DNA of 64,000 nucleotides from HGM10766 sp900757295. Its GTDB lineage: Bacteria; Bacillota_I; Bacilli_A; RF39; UBA660. The notes under the pieces were generated by a model. The model was not told the origin of the DNA. It did not search any database and saw nothing but the letters and a program-made list of their open reading frames with translations. The DNA is taken from assembly GCA_025992315.1 (NCBI GenBank), contig DAJPHG010000001.1, positions 248,001 to 312,000 of the forward strand, read 5' to 3'. The position numbers and the translations under genes are program-made. Shown piece after piece: positions 26,469-36,206 of this stretch (its first letter is position 1; every line of letters starts with the position of its first letter).

Positions 26469-26608
26469 TATAATATACCTCCTTTAAATGACAAATAAAT
26501 TGCTTGAAGTATATTATATACGTTTATAATATTAACTGCACAACAATTGTGCACTTTCAAATTTATATTACAAATATATTTTATTTTTCTAGAATACAAT
26601 AACATAAA

Positions 26609-26637
26609 TTGACACTAAATCACTTTTCTGGTATAAT
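26609..26637 (+). promoter_or_regulatory. Promoter of the Fic gene
   Basis: TTGACA (26609-26614), 17-bp spacer ending TGG, TATAAT (26632-26637): full consensus. Confidence 0.9.
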
Positions 26638-26666
26638 ATTTTAAATTTTAACGGAGGGGTTTTAAA

Positions 26667-27581
26667 ATGGGGCCAGAAAACGGAAGAAATAATAATGAAG
26701 TTTCGTTTTTTCATTTACAAGATTATATATCAAAAATAAAATTAACTGATAATACTTTATTTCATTTAGAAGAGACTAATAGAAATTTTGATGATTATTT
26801 TAAAAAGCTATCTGAAGTAGATAAAAATGCTATTTTATATTATTGGATTGATTCTTTAAAAAAGGAAATCAAATACTCTAATGCAATTGAAAACAATAGT
26901 AATGCTAGATATTTAGCATTTGATGATGATGTTTTCTTTGAAACTCTAAACATAAGCCATACTAGAATCAAAAAATTACATCAATATATAACAAATTCCA
27001 ATGTAGATTCAGATTATCGAAAGTGTGATGTTAGAGTTAGTTCTATATATGAAGATGGAACAGAGGATGTTTTTTGGCACGGTGCAAAAAGTGAAGATGT
27101 TAAAAAGTTTATGGATGATTTTATACAAGTTTATAAACAAGATACTTTATCTAGTATTTTCTCATCGCCATTCTTAAAAAGTGCATTAATTCATTTGTTA
27201 TTTGTAAGAATTCATCCTTTTAATGACGGGAATGGTCGAACTGCTAGAATGATTCATAATATTAAATTTACGCAATCATTAAATCATGTTTATAAATCTA
27301 ATTTAATGGTTTGTCCATTAAATTTAAGTCAAAGTATTTTAGTTAATAAACATACTTATGTTAACATTTTAAATTCAATTTATTTTGATATGCAGCATAA
27401 TTCTAATGACGAAATTAATAAATGGTTTGATTTCATTTTAAATATGGTTGATGAACAAATTTATTATAATAATAATAAATTACCTAAACTATATGATGCT
27501 TTTAATAATATATCTAAAATTTCTGAAAACGATGATTCATATTATGCTAATTATGCTAGAAAAATGAAACTATTTAAATAA
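26667..27581 (+). CDS. Fic/DOC-family protein (putative AMP-transferase)
   Basis: 304 residues. The core motif HPFNDGNGRTAR starts at His183, with all residues needed for catalysis and nucleotide/Mg binding. An inhibitory motif SNAIEN (Ser71, Glu75, Asn76) matches (S/T)xxxE(G/N) and sits N-terminal to the Fic core, the class II arrangement in which the Glu blocks ATP until displaced. Fic enzymes usually transfer AMP to a hydroxyl side chain of a target protein. GGAGGGG precedes the ATG, and promoter and terminator make it monocistronic. The target is unknown. Confidence 0.92.
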   Translation: MGPENGRNNNEVSFFHLQDYISKIKLTDNTLFHLEETNRNFDDYFKKLSEVDKNAILYYWIDSLKKEIKYSNAIENNSNARYLAFDDDVFFETLNISHTRIKKLHQYITNSNVDSDYRKCDVRVSSIYEDGTEDVFWHGAKSEDVKKFMDDFIQVYKQDTLSSIFSSPFLKSALIHLLFVRIHPFNDGNGRTARMIHNIKFTQSLNHVYKSNLMVCPLNLSQSILVNKHTYVNILNSIYFDMQHNSNDEINKWFDFILNMVDEQIYYNNNKLPKLYDAFNNISKISENDDSYYANYARKMKLFK

Positions 27582-27606
27582 GAACTTTAACAAGTTCTTT
27601 TTTTAT
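27580..27606 (+). terminator. Terminator of the Fic gene
   Basis: AAGAACTT/AAGTTCTT stem with a 4-nt loop followed by eight T, overlapping the stop codon. Confidence 0.9.
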
Positions 27607-27634
27607 ACTATAATATTTATAGGAATGTGATACT

Positions 27635-29314
27635 ATGGATATTAATGATTTATATAATAAAGTTGCTCAAGGTGTAGATGAAAAGTGGAGCGATTTATAT
27701 AAAATGAGATATATTTATTTAGCTGTTGGAAAATATCTAATAAAAAATACTGATTTTTTCTATTCTGTAGATAAAAAGCTTGGTAATCAAAATTTAAATA
27801 TTAATGAACTTTCTAATATTTACAATGATGAGAAAAATAGTGGTGATTTAAAAGTAATATGTAAATCAGCAGCGTTAATTTTAAAATATTTATTTAGTAG
27901 ATTTAATATTGAATCTAAATTAGTGCAATCAACTAATAAAATTATCGCTAGTGATGATAATGAAAACCTAGATATTTACCATTGGTTTTTAGCTGCAAAA
28001 GATAAAGATACTAATCAAACATATTTTATGACATTAATTTCTGATTTACCTTATATAAAGCTTAATATGTCTACTAAGCATTTTGGCAATAATATTTCTT
28101 ACTTATCATCTAATGCAGATGGATCAGTAACTCAAAATTATCAAGGCGAAGAAATTAAAAATACTTTTATACCACCTGAAACTTTGAAAAAAATTGATAT
28201 TGATTTAGGGTATATTAATAGTTATTATAATACTAAAAATGGAAAATACAATTTATCTGAGGAAGTTACTTGGACTAATGACTATAATGATTATTCTCTT
28301 AGACTTTTAAATACTGCTATGATTGCAAATAATTATTATTTGGACATTTTAATTTATGATACTCGTTTTTATAAAAGCTTAACTAATTTTAATGTAAATG
28401 GAAAAAATATAGATTTTACAGAAGCTAAACTATCAGATATTACAAAAGAAGATTGGGATAAATTTAAAGATATTCTAGTTATACAAATTGTTAATTATTT
28501 TTCAACTAAGTACCCCGATAACTATTTTTCTAAAGAATACAAATATAATTACGACGAATGGTTAAAGACCATCTGTCTAAAATTAGAAAATTACATTTTA
28601 AATAATAATCAATTTAATAAGGATATCAATGAATTAAAAATAAGTGATGATTTTAATTTTAAAAAGTGGAGTAGAAATTTAAAAAAAGCTGCAAAAAATA
28701 ATATTGATGATTTAGATATTTTGATGAAACTAGATTATATAATGAATAATCTAACGCTTAACTTAAATAATTCTGAAAAACATTTTGATTTAGCTAAATT
28801 TATTAAACAACTGGCTATATATTTTGTAAATCCAGATTTTCTACCAAATGATGATATTAATACATATGTTACTAATTCTTACATTGCTCATAAATTATAT
28901 AAGTTGTTTCCAATTATATTAGATTGCGATCATAAAAGTGAATTTAACAACGGTGGATATAATGAACAGATAGTTATTATAAAAGAAATATTAAATAATA
29001 TTTTCTTAGAAATAAATTATACTAATTCTAATATTTGTCAGTATAATGAAAATTATAGTAATATTGAAAATAGAATTCATATGTATTCAATAAAAAATAA
29101 AACTACTAATGAATATGCTTTAATATTTAATGTTATTGCAAATCAAGATATTAGCAGTGAAAATGACTATTATTTTATTTATGATATGAAAAATAATACT
29201 TTTAAAGTTGCTGATATATTAAATATTTCTCTAGATTATATTATTATAAGCAATAGATTAAAGGGAATTATTGAAGATCTTGAAGCTCAAACTGAAGGAA
29301 GATATAAAAAATAG
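27635..29314 (+). CDS. Unknown 559-residue protein with a papain/transglutaminase-like N-terminal part
   Basis: No signal peptide or membrane helix. The first 150 residues have a pattern like papain-fold or transglutaminase-like enzymes: a helix (KMRYIYLAVGKYLIKNTDFFY), a Cys at the head of a helix (VICKSAALILKYLF, Cys76), a His in a strand (IYHWFLAAKD, His116) and an Asp soon after (ISDLPYI, Asp137). That spacing fits a Cys-His-Asp triad but is my inference. The remaining 400 residues are Asn-rich and alpha-helical, with no family recognised. It lies 53 bp after the Fic gene on the same strand and ends in a shared bidirectional terminator. Confidence 0.7.
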   Translation: MDINDLYNKVAQGVDEKWSDLYKMRYIYLAVGKYLIKNTDFFYSVDKKLGNQNLNINELSNIYNDEKNSGDLKVICKSAALILKYLFSRFNIESKLVQSTNKIIASDDNENLDIYHWFLAAKDKDTNQTYFMTLISDLPYIKLNMSTKHFGNNISYLSSNADGSVTQNYQGEEIKNTFIPPETLKKIDIDLGYINSYYNTKNGKYNLSEEVTWTNDYNDYSLRLLNTAMIANNYYLDILIYDTRFYKSLTNFNVNGKNIDFTEAKLSDITKEDWDKFKDILVIQIVNYFSTKYPDNYFSKEYKYNYDEWLKTICLKLENYILNNNQFNKDINELKISDDFNFKKWSRNLKKAAKNNIDDLDILMKLDYIMNNLTLNLNNSEKHFDLAKFIKQLAIYFVNPDFLPNDDINTYVTNSYIAHKLYKLFPIILDCDHKSEFNNGGYNEQIVIIKEILNNIFLEINYTNSNICQYNENYSNIENRIHMYSIKNKTTNEYALIFNVIANQDISSENDYYFIYDMKNNTFKVADILNISLDYIIISNRLKGIIEDLEAQTEGRYKK

Positions 29315-29343
29315 AGGTTAATACTGAACTTAACCTCTTTTAA
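29314..29343. terminator. Bidirectional terminator between convergent genes
   Basis: GAGGTTAA (29314-29321) and TTAACCTC (29330-29337) form an 8-bp stem with T runs in both directions. It serves the 559-residue gene and the convergent 95-residue gene, whose stop lies inside it. Confidence 0.9.
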
Positions 29344-29617
29344 TTGGTACTCTTTCAAATAAATCATTTAAAGAAATTTTTTTATATTCTTCAAAAAACA
29401 TTTGTTGTAAAACACCAAAAATCTCTTCATTTGGATTGATTTTTTTTAGTTCTAAAGGATTTATACTTTCTATTAAATTATTTATTTTTTTTATTTTTTG
29501 ATTTTCTATGTCAATTTCATAATATAAATAATTAATATTGCCTGACATTAGCAATGATGCAAAATAAGATGTTGTTTTATCATAGTTTATATAACTATAT
29601 AAATTAAAATCAGTCAT
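29330..29617 (-). CDS. Small unknown protein, 95 residues
   Basis: Acidic, soluble and rich in Tyr, Asn and Ile, with a plausible alpha/beta pattern (NYLYYEIDIENQKIKKINNLIE). AAGGAGG sits before the ATG. No family was recognised. It is monocistronic and convergent with the 559-residue gene. Confidence 0.7.
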   Translation of the reverse strand: MTDFNLYSYINYDKTTSYFASLLMSGNINYLYYEIDIENQKIKKINNLIESINPLELKKINPNEEIFGVLQQMFFEEYKKISLNDLFERVPIKRG

Positions 29618-29673
29618 AAAGTAAACCTCCTTTATTACTTAAAGTTTAGCTCTATTTACAATTTTTGTCAATA

Positions 29674-30342
29674 TTAGTCATTTCTACGAGAAAACAATAA
29701 AATTAATCTTAATAAATCTAGAGCATTAGATAATACACCAGCAACATAAGTCATAGCTGCTGATGATAAAACTTTAGTTACTCCTACCATTTCATCTGGT
29801 GAAATAATATTAACACTTTCTAACTCTTTTTTTGCTCTAGATGATGCATTATATTCAACTGGTAAAGTTATAATTTGAAAAACTAGTCCTAATGTTACTA
29901 AAGCAATACCAACGCTAAATAAATTTACAGCCTCAAATAAAAAGCCTAAAAGTAATACAATGTATGAAAAGTAGTTTGAAATTCTAACAATTGGGAATAA
30001 CATACTTCTAAATCTTAAAAAGTTATAATTTTCTTTATCTTGTATGGCATGACCACATTCATGAGCTGCGACTGCAATAGCTGCTACTGATTCACCATGA
30101 AATATATCTGAAGAAAGTCTAACTACTTTTCTTGAAGGATCATAATGATCAGTTAAATTTCCTCTAACTTCAACAACGTGTACATTTTGTAATCCATTTT
30201 TATCTAATATTTTTCGAGCAACGTCAAAGCCACTCAATTTTTTTGAGTTTTCTATATTTTTATATTTGCTATAATTTACGCTAATTCCTATTTGAGCTAT
30301 AGCTGGAATAGCTATTATACCTAATATAATTAATAAATCCAT
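29674..30342 (-). CDS. YugP-like zinc metallopeptidase (membrane)
   Basis: 222 residues. An N-terminal helix precedes a globular part with the zinc motif HECGH (in VAAHECGHAIQDKENY, about residues 94-98). Membrane helices follow at about 115-150 and near the C-terminus. This matches the Zn_peptidase_2 family typified by B. subtilis YugP. The substrate is unknown. It is 27 nt downstream of cysS. Confidence 0.9.
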   Translation of the reverse strand: MDLLIILGIIAIPAIAQIGISVNYSKYKNIENSKKLSGFDVARKILDKNGLQNVHVVEVRGNLTDHYDPSRKVVRLSSDIFHGESVAAIAVAAHECGHAIQDKENYNFLRFRSMLFPIVRISNYFSYIVLLLGFLFEAVNLFSVGIALVTLGLVFQIITLPVEYNASSRAKKELESVNIISPDEMVGVTKVLSSAAMTYVAGVLSNALDLLRLILLFSRRND

Positions 30343-30369
30343 TTCATCACTTCCATTAAGTATTATAAC

Positions 30370-31779
30370 CTAGTTATGTGAAATATTAGTGTTTATTTCG
30401 TAAATTGTTGCTTCACGTGTATCTTTTAATATAATTCCTTTTGCAGCTAAATCATTTCTTATTTGATCAGCTAGTTGATAATTTTTTTCTTGTTTAGCTT
30501 TGTTTCTTAAATCTATTTGTTTTTGAATATATTCTTCATCTATATCTATATTATTAGATTCTAACGTAGTTAGGTCTAATGATAAAACTTTATCCCAAGA
30601 TTTAATTAGTTCATATTTTGTTGAATCATTTAAATTACTTTTTAAAACTTCATATATTAATGTTATTGCATTAGAAGTGTTTAAATCATTACTTATATAT
30701 TCTTTAAATTTATCATCATATTCTTTATATTTTTCTTCTTCTAATAAAGAAGATGGTTTTAAAGCTAATACTTTATTTTTTAGTTTATTATAGGTAGTAG
30801 TTGCTTTATCTAAAGCATCGTATGAAAATACTAATACTTTTCGATAAGAAGTATTTAAACACATAAATCTATATGCAATAGGATTATACCCTTTTTCTTC
30901 TAATAAATTTACTGTTAAAAAATCTCCTTTTGATTTACTCATTTTTCCAGTTTCATCATTTAAATGTTCGCCATGAATCCAATAATTACACCATTTGTGG
31001 CCTAAATATGACTCACTTTGGGCAATTTCATTAGTGTGATGAGGGAAAATATTATCAATCCCACCGCAATGAATGTCTAAATTTTCACCAAGATATTTTA
31101 AGGAAATACCACTACATTCAATATGCCATCCTGGATAACCTAATCCAAAAGGAGAATCCCATTTTAACTCTTGATCATCAAATTTTGACTTAGTAAACCA
31201 TAGTGCAAAATCTGCTTGGTTTTTCTTAGCTTTGTCTTCTTCTACACCTTCTCTAACACCAACAACCATTTCATCAATTTTATGATTTGTTAATTGATAA
31301 TAATCCGTCAATTTAGATGTATCAAAATAAACATTGCCACCACTTTGATAAGCATATCCTTTTTTTATTAGAGCATTTATAATTTTAAGATATTCATCAA
31401 TATTGTCAGTTGCTTTTGAAACAATTTCTGGCCATTTGATATTCAATTTTTCAGTGTCTTTTTTAAATGCTTCAGTATAGAAATTTGCTATGTCTAACAC
31501 AGTTTTATGTTCACGTTTTGCTCCTTTAAGCATTTTATCTTCACCAGAGTCTGAATCACTTGTTAAATGACCAACATCAGTTATATTCATTGCTCTTTTA
31601 ACATTATATCCTAGATAATTTAAAGTCTTTTCTAGTACATCTTCAAATATGTAAGTTCTTAAATTTCCAATGTGCGCATAATGATAAACAGTTGGACCAC
31701 AGGTATACATAGTTACAAGATCTTTGTTATGTGGAATAAATTCATCTACATGTTTTGTTAAAGTATTATATATTTTCAT
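30370..31779 (-). CDS. cysS: Cysteinyl-tRNA synthetase
   Basis: 469 residues. Class I signatures are HIGN (in YHYAHIGNLRTYIFED) and KMSKSKG (in DETGKMSKSKGDFLTV). The Zn-binding Cys of CGPTVYH, with CSGISL and the GGIDNIFPHHTNEIAQ motif, discriminates cysteine. It charges tRNA-Cys. AGGTGG precedes the ATG. It follows gltX by 10 nt in one operon, the gltX-cysS order seen in Bacillus, but here detached from mrnC-rlmB, which are 21 kb away. Confidence 0.97.
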   Translation of the reverse strand: MKIYNTLTKHVDEFIPHNKDLVTMYTCGPTVYHYAHIGNLRTYIFEDVLEKTLNYLGYNVKRAMNITDVGHLTSDSDSGEDKMLKGAKREHKTVLDIANFYTEAFKKDTEKLNIKWPEIVSKATDNIDEYLKIINALIKKGYAYQSGGNVYFDTSKLTDYYQLTNHKIDEMVVGVREGVEEDKAKKNQADFALWFTKSKFDDQELKWDSPFGLGYPGWHIECSGISLKYLGENLDIHCGGIDNIFPHHTNEIAQSESYLGHKWCNYWIHGEHLNDETGKMSKSKGDFLTVNLLEEKGYNPIAYRFMCLNTSYRKVLVFSYDALDKATTTYNKLKNKVLALKPSSLLEEEKYKEYDDKFKEYISNDLNTSNAITLIYEVLKSNLNDSTKYELIKSWDKVLSLDLTTLESNNIDIDEEYIQKQIDLRNKAKQEKNYQLADQIRNDLAAKGIILKDTREATIYEINTNISHN

Positions 31780-31789
31780 ATAACCACCT

Positions 31790-33421
31790 CTATTTATTTT
31801 TATACATATCTACTCTATTTAATATTTTCTCTTTTCCTAAAATATGCATAATTTCATATAAATCTGGAGTTTGTGTTAATGAAGTGATAGCATATCTTAA
31901 CATTTCACAAATATCTCCAACATGTCCTTTATAATTTTCTGGATTTAATTTATATTCTTTTACAGAAGTATAGCCATTATTTAATGCAAACTCATTTATT
32001 TTATTAAACCAAGTATTTTTATCATCATTTTCAGCATAAATATTATTTAAATAATCACTTATTAATTCAATATCTATTTCTTTTTCATTCCAAGTTGGTT
32101 TAAAAGTCTCATCATACATAAATGAAAATAATCTTTTTATATCACTATATTTTTCTATATCTTTTCTTGGCTTTTTTATTTCTCTTTCAATATTTAAAAT
32201 TGATTTTGAATAATCAGAATTCTTGGTAAACACATGCAAAAATTCTTGATCGAATTCTTCTAAATATTTTACTTCTTGTTCATAAAGTTCATCTTTTGTT
32301 AGTCTGCTGAAATAGGTTTTTGAGATGTTACCTAATTTTTCTAAATCAAATAAGGCTCCACTTTTACTAACTTTTTTAAAAGTGAATTTAAAATCTGCTA
32401 TTGATTTATCTTTATTTTGTAAATACCATTCTTCAAAATTACTATTGATTATAGTAGCAAGATAAAGTTTTACTGCTTCATTTGGAATACCCATTTCATG
32501 ATAAAAGCTAACAGCACATTCTGGATCTTTTCGTTTACTTAGCTTTCTAATAGTTCCATTATCATTTTTTAATAATGGAGAAATATGAGCGTATTTTGGA
32601 GCTTTAAAACCAAAGACTTGAAATAGTTGAATATGCAATGGCAGTGAGGCTACCCATTCATCTCCTCTAATTACATGAGTTGTACGCATTAAATGATCAT
32701 CTACTAAATGAGCAAAATGGTAGGTAGGTAGGCCATCTTTTTTCATGATAGGAATATCTAAGTCATTTTCAGGGAATTCTAATTCTCCTCTTATTAAATC
32801 ATGACATTTAACTTTTTTATAAAAACTCCCTGGTGATTTTAATCTTATAATATATGGTTCACCATTTTTGATTTTTTCTATAGCTTCTTCTGGCTCAACA
32901 TCACGATATTTGGCATACTTACCATAGCATCCTATTCTTTCTTTATATTTTTCTTGACGTTCTCTCATGGCTGTTAATTCTTCTTCAGTTAAAAAACAAG
33001 GATATGCTTTATTTTCAGCTATTAAATATTTAATAAAAGTATGATAAATTTCTTTTCTACTTGACTGAATATAAGGTCCATAATTTCCTTTTTCAGCTTG
33101 TTCATCTATCATTCCTTCATCAAATGTTATATTAAAATCTTGAAGGTCCTTTATAATTTTACTAACACCATTTTCTACAGTTCTTTTAGTATCAGTATCT
33201 TCTATTCTTAAATAAAATACACCATCACTTTGTTTTGCAAATGAATAGCCAGTATAGGAAGCTAGTAATGCTCCTATGTGAACAAATCCAGTTGGACTTG
33301 GAGCATATCTTGTTACTATTGAGCCTTCTTTTAAATTTCTTTGAGGATATTTTTCTTCATAATATGCAATATCATGTTTTATATCAGGAAAAATAAAATC
33401 AGCTAAATCTTTATATGTCAT
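31790..33421 (-). CDS. gltX: Glutamyl-tRNA synthetase
   Basis: 543 residues. RYAPSPTGFVHIGALLASY contains the class I HIGH-type motif, LRIEDTDTKR follows, and IRKLSKRKDPE is the KMSKS loop. It is somewhat longer than the usual 480 residues, with extra length in the C-terminal anticodon-binding part, which places it near a divergent GluRS group of Firmicutes. Whether it is discriminating or also charges tRNA-Gln cannot be told here. Confidence 0.95.
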   Translation of the reverse strand: MTYKDLADFIFPDIKHDIAYYEEKYPQRNLKEGSIVTRYAPSPTGFVHIGALLASYTGYSFAKQSDGVFYLRIEDTDTKRTVENGVSKIIKDLQDFNITFDEGMIDEQAEKGNYGPYIQSSRKEIYHTFIKYLIAENKAYPCFLTEEELTAMRERQEKYKERIGCYGKYAKYRDVEPEEAIEKIKNGEPYIIRLKSPGSFYKKVKCHDLIRGELEFPENDLDIPIMKKDGLPTYHFAHLVDDHLMRTTHVIRGDEWVASLPLHIQLFQVFGFKAPKYAHISPLLKNDNGTIRKLSKRKDPECAVSFYHEMGIPNEAVKLYLATIINSNFEEWYLQNKDKSIADFKFTFKKVSKSGALFDLEKLGNISKTYFSRLTKDELYEQEVKYLEEFDQEFLHVFTKNSDYSKSILNIEREIKKPRKDIEKYSDIKRLFSFMYDETFKPTWNEKEIDIELISDYLNNIYAENDDKNTWFNKINEFALNNGYTSVKEYKLNPENYKGHVGDICEMLRYAITSLTQTPDLYEIMHILGKEKILNRVDMYKNK

Positions 33422-33461
33422 GTTTATTCCTTCTTTCTTTTGTTATTTTAACATAGTTTCA

Positions 33462-33487
33462 TAAAAAAAAGAACTCCAGATTCTTTT
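33462..33487 (-). terminator. Terminator after ychF
   Basis: Minus-strand AAGAA/TTCTT stem followed by a run of eight T just after the ychF stop. Confidence 0.6.
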
Positions 33488-33494
33488 TATTTAA

Positions 33495-34595
33495 TTAGAC
33501 ATTAAATCTAAAATAGCAGATATCTCCATCTTTCATAAGATATTCTTTTCCTTCTAAACGAAGTTTTCCGGCTTCTTTAACTGCTTTTTCATCATTATAT
33601 TCTACTAAATCTTCATAACTCATTACTTCAGCTTTGATAAACCCTTTTTGAAAGTCAGTATGTATTATTCCTGCACATTCTGGTGCTTTCATTCCTTTTT
33701 TAAAAGTCCATGCTCTTACTTCATCTGTTCCTGCTGTAAAGAATGTTTCTAACCCTAATAATTTATATGTCGCTGTAATTAATTTATCTAAGCCACTTTC
33801 TTTTATTCCTAGTTCTAGTAAGAATGTTTTTTTATCTTCATCTTCTAGTTCTGATAATTCGCTTTCAACTTTTGCACACATAGTTATTACTAAAGAATTT
33901 TCTTTTTGGGCATATTCCTCTACTAATTTTGTATATTCATTTTCATTAGCAGCAGCATCTTCTTCTGATACGTTTGCTGCATATATAATTGGTTTTAATG
34001 TAATTAAATTAAAGTTTTTAATTACGTTTAGCTCATCTTCTTCAAATTCTAGTTTACGTAATGGAATATTTTCAAGTAATGCTTGTTCACACTTTTTTAA
34101 AGTATTAACTTCTAATATTACTTCTTTATCTTTAGTCATATCTGCTTTTTTACCAATTTTATTAATTCTATTTTGAATAATTTCTAGATCTGATAATATT
34201 AATTCTACGTTTATTATTTCAATATCTCTGATTGGGTCAATTTTTCCTTCAACGTGAGTTATTTGTTTATCATCAAAGCATCTAACAACTTCAACAATAG
34301 CATCTACTTCTCTGATATGAGATAAAAACTTGTTTCCTAGACCTTCTCCAGTTGATGCCCCTTTAACTAAACCTGCTATATCTGTAAATTCAAATGTTGT
34401 TGGTACTAAACTTTTAGGTTTATATAAGCTATTTAATGTAGTAAGTCTCTCATCTGGAACAACAACTACTCCAACATTTGGTTCTATTGTTGCAAATGGA
34501 TAATTTGCAGCAAGTATATTCTTTTTTGTTATTGCATTAAATAATGTTGACTTACCTACGTTAGGAAGACCTACAATTCCTGCTTTTAATGCCAT
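33495..34595 (-). CDS. ychF: Redox-regulated ATPase/GTPase YchF (Obg family)
   Basis: 366 residues from ATG 34595, the exact usual length. An in-frame start 19 codons upstream adds an unconserved stretch, and AAGGTG sits just before ATG 34595. The G1 motif is GLPNVGKSTLFNAIT, then ADIAGLVKGAS-like DIAGLVKGASTGEGLGNKFL, and NVSEED in place of NKxD, which explains the family's ATP preference. The C-terminal TGS-like end is LMKDGDICYFRFNV. It associates with ribosomes. The neighbourhood with parAB and MscS is conserved in Firmicutes. Confidence 0.95.
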   Translation of the reverse strand: MALKAGIVGLPNVGKSTLFNAITKKNILAANYPFATIEPNVGVVVVPDERLTTLNSLYKPKSLVPTTFEFTDIAGLVKGASTGEGLGNKFLSHIREVDAIVEVVRCFDDKQITHVEGKIDPIRDIEIINVELILSDLEIIQNRINKIGKKADMTKDKEVILEVNTLKKCEQALLENIPLRKLEFEEDELNVIKNFNLITLKPIIYAANVSEEDAAANENEYTKLVEEYAQKENSLVITMCAKVESELSELEDEDKKTFLLELGIKESGLDKLITATYKLLGLETFFTAGTDEVRAWTFKKGMKAPECAGIIHTDFQKGFIKAEVMSYEDLVEYNDEKAVKEAGKLRLEGKEYLMKDGDICYFRFNV

Positions 34596-34642
34596 AATGT
34601 CACCTTCTTTTTCTTTGAATATTATATCAAATTTAATTAAAA

Positions 34643-34670
34643 TTAAAAACAAGTTTTTAACTTGTTTTTA
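34643..34670 (-). terminator. Terminator after the AbgT gene
   Basis: Minus-strand AAAAACAAGTT/AACTTGTTTTT perfect 11-bp stem with a 3-nt loop, overlapping the stop codon. Confidence 0.85.
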
Positions 34671-36206
34671 TAAAATTGCTTGACCTCCAATACCAATAGG
34701 TAGTCCAATTAAGTACCAAATAATAATTAAAATTATTAATATGCCTCCGGTAGCTAAACTATACGGCAATTGATATTTTAATGTTTTAAATAAACTAATA
34801 GGTTTATCATCTTGATTATATTTTTCAATAAATGATAGATATATTACATAATATGCAAATAATGGTGTCAATCCAGTAGTTACACATTCAGCAAATCTAA
34901 AGATTACTTGTCCAAATTCTGGTGTAATACCAGCATTCATCAGTAATGGAATTATTGTTCCTGATAATATTGCATACTTTGTATTTGAAGCCGGAACTAA
35001 AAGAGTACCTAGTACAGTTAATATAAAGAATAATATTATTAAAGGAATACCACTAAATGACGATTTTTCTAATAAATTAGCTATTAGTGATATTATAACA
35101 GTACCTATTTCACTCTTTTTAAAAATATTTATTAAAGCTGAAGCAAAAAAGATTAAGACAAGTGTTTTCCCTGTTCCATCTAATGAATGGGTTAGATAAT
35201 CACACATATCATTGTTATTCTTTATAGTTTTTGCTCCGATTCCATAAAATAAACCCCATATAATAAATAACATTGTTACAATAAATACGAATCCATTGTT
35301 AAAGAAAGAATTATAACTAAATAACTTATCTATATAAAATACTTGAGTATTATCTAGAAAATTACCTGAAAAAGGTAGTCCTGGTATAATATTATAAATA
35401 AAGATTATTAAATAAATTAAACCAGCACCAATTGCATAAATTAATCCTTTTAGTTCTTTTCTACCAATAACTACATCTTCTTCTAATTCTTCAAATTCAT
35501 ACTTAGGTAATCTAGGTGAAACTACTTTCTCAGTTAGAATTGTTATAACTATTGAAACAAGAATAACTGCAACTAACATGATAAATATAAAACAACATGT
35601 AGAAAGATTATATTTAGGATCTAATACTGATGCTCCTATTAAAGTACTTTTTAACAGCTCACTATCAACTGAAGTAAACAAAACACTTAGACCTGAGCCA
35701 CATGTTAAGCCAGCAAATGATGCAATTATACCTGCAATAGGATTTCGTCTACCATGTAGAAATAATAAGGCTCCCATTGGTATTAGAATAATATAACCTA
35801 AATCTCCCATAATACTTGATAAAACACTGATTAATATTAATACAAAAGTAACTGTATTTTTTTTGCAATATTTTGATACTAAGGTAAAAGCTGTTTTTAA
35901 AAAACCACTCTTTTCCATAATACCTATTCCTATTAATACTATAATAAGCATACTTAAGGGAGTAAAAGCTACAAAGTTAGATACAGTTGATGTAAATATA
36001 TATTTTAAGCCACTCAAACTAAATAAATTAAATACACTGACAAGTGTTGATGTATATTCTCCAGTTGAGGAATTGTACGTATTGTATGTAGACTCTAATC
36101 CTATAAATGATAATATTCCACTTAATACTATAATTACTACCATTAGTATTAAGAAAGTCATTATAGGATTTAAAGTTATTCTATCTTTAAATTTTTTCTT
36201 CTTCAT
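34668..36206 (-). CDS. AbgT-family transporter
   Basis: About 512 residues from ATG 36206. A TTG four codons earlier is the alternative, but the ATG has GGTG 6 nt upstream. About 11-12 membrane helices are present, with family motifs GIMEKSGFLKTAF, SIMGDLGYIILIPMGALLF, and GTLLVPASNTKYAILSGTIIPLL near the C-terminus. The family contains the p-aminobenzoyl-glutamate importer AbgT and drug exporter MtrF, so either folate-precursor uptake or sulfonamide-type efflux is possible. The start overlaps the DUF951 gene by 20 nt. Confidence 0.9.
   Translation of the reverse strand: MKKKKFKDRITLNPIMTFLILMVVIIVLSGILSFIGLESTYNTYNSSTGEYTSTLVSVFNLFSLSGLKYIFTSTVSNFVAFTPLSMLIIVLIGIGIMEKSGFLKTAFTLVSKYCKKNTVTFVLILISVLSSIMGDLGYIILIPMGALLFLHGRRNPIAGIIASFAGLTCGSGLSVLFTSVDSELLKSTLIGASVLDPKYNLSTCCFIFIMLVAVILVSIVITILTEKVVSPRLPKYEFEELEEDVVIGRKELKGLIYAIGAGLIYLIIFIYNIIPGLPFSGNFLDNTQVFYIDKLFSYNSFFNNGFVFIVTMLFIIWGLFYGIGAKTIKNNNDMCDYLTHSLDGTGKTLVLIFFASALINIFKKSEIGTVIISLIANLLEKSSFSGIPLIILFFILTVLGTLLVPASNTKYAILSGTIIPLLMNAGITPEFGQVIFRFAECVTTGLTPLFAYYVIYLSFIEKYNQDDKPISLFKTLKYQLPYSLATGGILIILIIIWYLIGLPIGIGGQAIL

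Larger units (their letters stand above)
25003..26557 (-). mobile_element. IS30-family insertion sequence with a duplicated left-end motif
   Basis: The transposase is flanked by AAAGTGCACAATTG at 25003-25016 and its inverted copy at 26544-26557. A second copy of the first 13 bp (AAAGTGCACAATT) is at 25190-25202, in the same orientation as the left one, so the true left end could be 25003 (1555 bp) or 25190 (1368 bp). Between the two left motifs is a strong hairpin. I could not see a convincing target duplication. The element lies between uvrB and the Fic gene and does not interrupt a recognisable gene. Confidence 0.75.

Noticed and set aside
30400..30425. A parS-like TTCACGTG near the cysS 3' end
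   Set aside because: Only about half of the 16-bp consensus matches, and it lies in coding sequence. No full parS palindrome was found in the window.
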